A DNA stretch of 64,000 nucleotides from Candidatus Peregrinibacteria bacterium. GTDB taxonomy: Bacteria > Patescibacteriota > Gracilibacteria > UBA1369 > UBA12473. The translations under genes were made by a program, and so were the position numbers. This document shows positions 61,001-64,000 of the stretch, piece by piece. Position 1 is the first letter of the stretch. Each line of letters opens with the position of its first letter. A model generated the notes under the pieces. The model was not told the origin of the DNA. It saw only the letters and a list, made by a program, of their open reading frames with translations, and made no database searches. Location: assembly GCA_018659585.1 (NCBI GenBank), contig JABJMC010000028.1:1-64000 (forward strand), read 5' to 3'.

Positions 61001-61680
61001 CCAGTTTGCACACAAAGCAAAACATCATGAGCCTCTTTATCATCCGGATCAATGTAGTGACAATCATTAGTAGCCACTAGGGGAGTCTTCGTCGCTTGTG
61101 AAAGAGTTATTAATTTTTCATTCACAATGCCCTGCTCCATTAATTGGGGATGACTTTGCAATTCCAAAAACACGCTTTCTTTTCCAAAAACAGACTGCAA
61201 TTCAGTTAAAAACTCTCGAGCTTCATCCTCGCGATTAGCTAAAAGCAATTTAGCTATATTCCCGTTTAAACAACCAGTTAGCGCAATTAAACCATCCGAA
61301 TTATCACGCAAAAGCTCCATGTCAATGCGTGGCTTATAATAAAAACCTTCTAAATGAGCTCTAGTTGCAATTTCCAATAAATTTTCATAGCCTCTTTTAT
61401 TTTCGGCCAGCAAAACTAAATGTCCAATCTGATTATCAACACCAGCTTGCTTAGAAAAGCGACTAGAAGCAGCTGTATACGCTTCCATTCCAATAATAGG
61501 CTTAATACCAGCCTTTTGAGCCGCTTGGTAAAATTCAATCGCTCCATGCAAATTTCCATGGTCAGTAATTGCCACGGCTGGAGAGCCATCTTTTATGGCT
61601 CGTTCTATATAATCCTTTGGTTTAGGCAATCCATCCAAAAGACTATAGTGGGTATGGCAATGAAGATGTACAAAAGTCAT
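58096..61680 (-). CDS. dnaE: DNA polymerase III subunit alpha
   Basis: PHP domain FVHLHCHTHYSLLDG, LVGPGRGSAAGSIIAYCL, PDIDIDFAD. Confidence 0.97.
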   Translation of the reverse strand: MTFVHLHCHTHYSLLDGLPKPKDYIERAIKDGSPAVAITDHGNLHGAIEFYQAAQKAGIKPIIGMEAYTAASSRFSKQAGVDNQIGHLVLLAENKRGYENLLEIATRAHLEGFYYKPRIDMELLRDNSDGLIALTGCLNGNIAKLLLANREDEAREFLTELQSVFGKESVFLELQSHPQLMEQGIVNEKLITLSQATKTPLVATNDCHYIDPDDKEAHDVLLCVQTGNKVDDESRFRMEGDLSMRPPEKMKQDFDYVSESLSNTVEIAKRCDVELEVGDQHLIPSFTPPFNKSNQDYLRELCEEGLKEHYGDDPSKEVLDRLEYELGLVHEMGFDTYFLIVHDFVAFAKNSGILVGPGRGSAAGSIIAYCLKITDIDPIKYGLLFERFLNPERVSMPDIDIDFADVRRDEVLDYVVEKYGKEHVAQIITFGTMAARAAVRDVGRALGVPYSEVDVIAKLIPGRPGVKLAEALDQEIDLKAHYDSNPQVKKLLDLAQKLEGVVRHASVHACAVVISDKPLVKYTPLQLASASKKDESIITQYDMYSVESLGLLKMDFLGLKNLSILQYALEIIKRTKDEDIDIDNLPLEDKKTFELMARGETTGVFQFESAGMKRYLKELKPTRFEDLIAMNALYRPGPMDWIPSYIRGKHNEKKVKYLHPTFKGILEETYGVAVYQEQILQLAQLVAGFSLGEADILRKAVGKKIASLLGQQRTKFIEGAVEKGHTEKFATAVFDKVIEPFAGYGFNKAHATCYAMIAYRTAYLKSHYPAEFMAALMTSDCDNTDRLVIEFNEAEAMGISILPPSINESMANFTVVDDKSIRFGLAAIKGVGIGTVNELLEIREKGGEFKDIEDFTKRVPYKLLNKKALEALGYSGALDDLGERKALIASIENISRHARLIQTTSAEGQTDIFSMLTEDEAALPPFALVEVSPASNLQRLQWEKEFLGFYVSGHPLQGLKGYLRRKVNLIESIDKKLTGKSIKLAGILTTVKKIFTKSGSQMAYLTLEDPTGRMEITIFPNTFTKFRDLLTAESVVVITGKVEFRRGQFQVLAQTIQGVSLETMITKAKQAKLYNPEEKVTIASSQVVPEEESPAVEPVKKETPSKQESKETTKKPPVSTGSVIQEDLVITMSDGQASSEQLLKLKELLLRHQGKQRVEIQIKQGGMVKRIKVPFGIEISEDLKSQIAEMATIT

Positions 61681-61704
61681 AGGGTCCGTAAATGTTTTTA
61701 CTAA

Positions 61705-62034
61705 TTAAAGGCCATTCGCATAAGCATCAATATTTTGTTGCAGCCAATCATCTAACCATCGGAAAAGTTCCCCAATCCAAGGAATTTCCGAAAGAATTTG
61801 ACTTACAATAAAGGTTACAATTGTTAACACCGCTACTGTTCCCAAAATAAATCCAAGCCCTCGTGCTGTCCCAGCCATAAAATTATTCCAAATAATACTC
61901 TTTGGCGAAGAAAGATACTGAAAATAATCCTTTATTTCCTTATCTTTCAGGGTATCAACGTTAATATAAGTATTGTGAACAACCTTAGCTCTTGTTTTTT
62001 TAGTTTCCTTTTTGACAGAAGAACTAGTTGCCAT
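61705..62034 (-). CDS. DUF5665-like small membrane protein
   Basis: WNNFMAGTARGLGFILGTVAVLTIVTFIVSQ. Confidence 0.65.
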   Translation of the reverse strand: MATSSSVKKETKKTRAKVVHNTYINVDTLKDKEIKDYFQYLSSPKSIIWNNFMAGTARGLGFILGTVAVLTIVTFIVSQILSEIPWIGELFRWLDDWLQQNIDAYANGL

Positions 62035-62158
62035 AGGTGTTGGAAGTTAAAAGAGGGCGTAACGAATGTAGTTTATATTATTTCCATGGACAACCAAAGG
62101 TCTTTTCATTAAAATCAGAACGTTCTTAGAAAAAAACAGGACCAAAAGCCCATATTTA

Positions 62159-62243
62159 GCCGGGGTGGTGAAACTGGCAGACACGCATGCCTTAGGAGCA
62201 TGTGCCGCAAGGCGTGAGGGTTCGAATCCCTCCCCCGGCACCA
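62159..62243 (+). tRNA. tRNA-Leu (anticodon TAG)
   Basis: Long variable arm cloverleaf, GCCGGGG...CCCCGGCACCA, anticodon loop CTTAGGA. Confidence 0.95.
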
Positions 62244-62412
62244 CACGCAAAACAGGATAAAATCCTAGTTTTGTGCAACGAGCGAAGCGAGTAAAAGGAT
62301 GAATCACGAGGATTATTTCGTGCAACGCAGCGCCGAACGTAGTAAGGCGCAACCTTTACGTGATTTTTGTTAAACAAGAAAGAGTTAATCCCGCGGCGGA
62401 GCGGGGGCAGAA

Positions 62413-62901
62413 CTACTCTAAAGCCTTCTCAATCCCCGCAATCTTCCATTCATTCTCATAAACAACAACCGTAAAATCCCAGATCAACTCAGTGGCGTCA
62501 TAATGTCCCATAACCCGCACCTTTGCAGAGTCATCAAACATTTCCGCATCATTTACCGTTACACTACCGGGGTGATCCTGAATACCAAAAGTAAGAGGAA
62601 CAAACCCAGAAACATTATCAAACTGATCATGCAAAGAGGGGACTAGATACTCGCCAGCCGCCTCATAATCAAAAGGAGGGTCAACTAATACATCATTCAC
62701 AAATTTTGAAACTGAGAGTTTTGGGCTACCAGAGATCTCCTCTTCAACCTCAATAATCTCAACAACCACTTCATCATCAATAGGGTCTTCTACCGGCACA
62801 TCAACGTCAGTCATGCAGCCAGCTAAGAAGGACACGCACAATAACGACGCTAATAGAAATAAAATGGACTTTTTCATAACAAGGTGGATTAAATTATACA
62901 T
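62413..62901 (-). CDS. Lipoprotein with NTF2-like domain
   Basis: Lipobox FLAGC; domain similar to repeats in the next gene. Confidence 0.75.
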   Translation of the reverse strand: MYNLIHLVMKKSILFLLASLLCVSFLAGCMTDVDVPVEDPIDDEVVVEIIEVEEEISGSPKLSVSKFVNDVLVDPPFDYEAAGEYLVPSLHDQFDNVSGFVPLTFGIQDHPGSVTVNDAEMFDDSAKVRVMGHYDATELIWDFTVVVYENEWKIAGIEKALE

Positions 62902-62917
62902 ACACTATACATACAAA

Positions 62918-64000
62918 CTACTCACACATGGTGTATTCATGGTAAAAATCTGCAATCTCCCAATTATCACCATTTAGCTCCATCTCAAAAATCCAACTCA
63001 TATCACAAACTCCATAATCACCAATTATTTCAACAGTTGCCTCGTCATCATCTTCAGTAACAGATTCGACATCAAAACTCTGAGGGTAATTTTGAGTAGC
63101 ATAGGCATCCAAGTAATTGCTGGAATCAACGCCAAAATTGGATTGTGCAGACGAAGTTAAGTATTCGTAAGCATCCTCATAATCTACAGGCTCTTCTAAT
63201 GTTAACTCCACAAACTCCGCGACTCTTTCCCATACCCTTAGAGCATCATCATCCTCACACTGATCAATGACTTCACCCTCCTGAGCAAATTCATCAATCT
63301 TCCATTCCCCGTTAATCAATTCTAACTCAAAAATCCATTCATATTCATAACAGCTACCATAATCACCATTCACGTATGCAATCGCATCATCGTTGTCGAT
63401 ATCAATAGTATGTACGGAAGTGCTGTTTGGGTAAGCCGTAGATCCATAACTATCAACATAGTTAGCATAATCGGTTCCATACTGAGCTTGTCCTGAAGAG
63501 GTTAAATAAGAGTAAGCCTCACCATAATCAATCGGTTCCTGCATTGTCGCATCAAGAAAATGATCCACCACTTGCCCAACATATACCGTTTCAGCAAACT
63601 CGCATCCGTGATCTAGATCATACTCATAATCCATATATGTAAGAGTTGTAATCAACCATTCACCATTGGATTTTTCTAATTCAAACAACCAATCAATAGA
63701 GGTACACGATGAATTCCAAACACCACTTACTGAAACGGTTGCATAAGAATCGTAGGGCCACACTTCTGTTAGTTCAAAATCATCTGGATAACTATTAAGG
63801 TAACCATAACTTAAGGCGCCACTCCAAGGATCACTTAAATATTCCAGGGCAGTATCTTCATCGATAGGCTCTTGAAGGGTTAAGCTAGTATAGGCAGCCA
63901 CAACTTCAGAAACTTCATCAAAATCAGGACCAGTATAAGAAGAGTCCAAAATGTGATCATAAGTCTCATAAGGCTTCATTAGATCAGAAAGAAGACGATA
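62918..64000 (-). CDS. Protein with three tandem NTF2-like repeats, 5' end truncated by the window
   Basis: Repeats with EPxDyedAyeYLtss ... WiFElE..NgeWkI; frame stays open upstream of the ATG at 63979 to the window edge. Confidence 0.75.
   Translation of the reverse strand, partial: YRLLSDLMKPYETYDHILDSSYTGPDFDEVSEVVAAYTSLTLQEPIDEDTALEYLSDPWSGALSYGYLNSYPDDFELTEVWPYDSYATVSVSGVWNSSCTSIDWLFELEKSNGEWLITTLTYMDYEYDLDHGCEFAETVYVGQVVDHFLDATMQEPIDYGEAYSYLTSSGQAQYGTDYANYVDSYGSTAYPNSTSVHTIDIDNDDAIAYVNGDYGSCYEYEWIFELELINGEWKIDEFAQEGEVIDQCEDDDALRVWERVAEFVELTLEEPVDYEDAYEYLTSSAQSNFGVDSSNYLDAYATQNYPQSFDVESVTEDDDEATVEIIGDYGVCDMSWIFEMELNGDNWEIADFYHEYTMCE

Noticed and set aside
62047-62377. Minus-strand ORFs of 101 and 61 aa
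   Set aside because: They run through tRNA-Leu (the GAGGIRTL / GEGFEPSRL type peptides are well-known antisense-tRNA artefacts).
1-64000. Genetic code 25 (UGA = Gly)
   Set aside because: Genes such as tsaE and the csaB-like gene end naturally in TGA, so UGA is a stop here.
1-64000. CRISPR array, rRNA operon, transposase or phage module
   Set aside because: No periodic short repeats with spacers, no rRNA-like blocks and no recognisable transposase, integrase or capsid proteins seen.

Overview
This window looks like a chromosomal segment of a small-genome, AT-rich uncultivated bacterium, most likely CPR/Patescibacteria and Peregrinibacteria-like. That placement is inference from gene content. 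UGA is used as a stop, so genetic code 25 is not in use. Housekeeping genes recognised: ferritin, U32 peptidase, tig, rplS, rnhB, infB, rmuC, a UvrD/PcrA-RecB-like helicase-nuclease, ylxR, rpsA, clpC with an upstream CIRCE, ruvB, purT, tsaE, a VirB4/TraG-like ATPase, aspS and dnaE. There are three tRNAs: His(GTG), Arg(TCT) and Leu(TAG). There is a VKOR/thioredoxin/CcdA-like disulfide locus and many secreted S-layer-like proteins and lipoproteins. No rRNA, CRISPR array or transposase was found. The most interesting items are: (1) two dispersed copies (820-910 and 13488-13581) of a ~92-nt element whose three helices covary between copies, suggesting a structured RNA family; (2) a ~365-nt intergenic transcript candidate (about 32807-33173) with a near-ideal promoter, a pseudoknot and a U-tract end; (3) a five-gene, ~9-kb operon of unrecognised large proteins (14768-23704); (4) an alpha-solenoid plus clan-CD (caspase-like) putative protease with a small partner gene (46262-48830); (5) a GC-rich lipoprotein gene with a canonical Shine-Dalgarno, in a genome whose other genes appear to lack one, sitting beside dense structured non-coding DNA; (6) an M23 peptidase/SLH gene split by an apparent 2-nt insertion. 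All calls were made by reading; no search or folding software was run.
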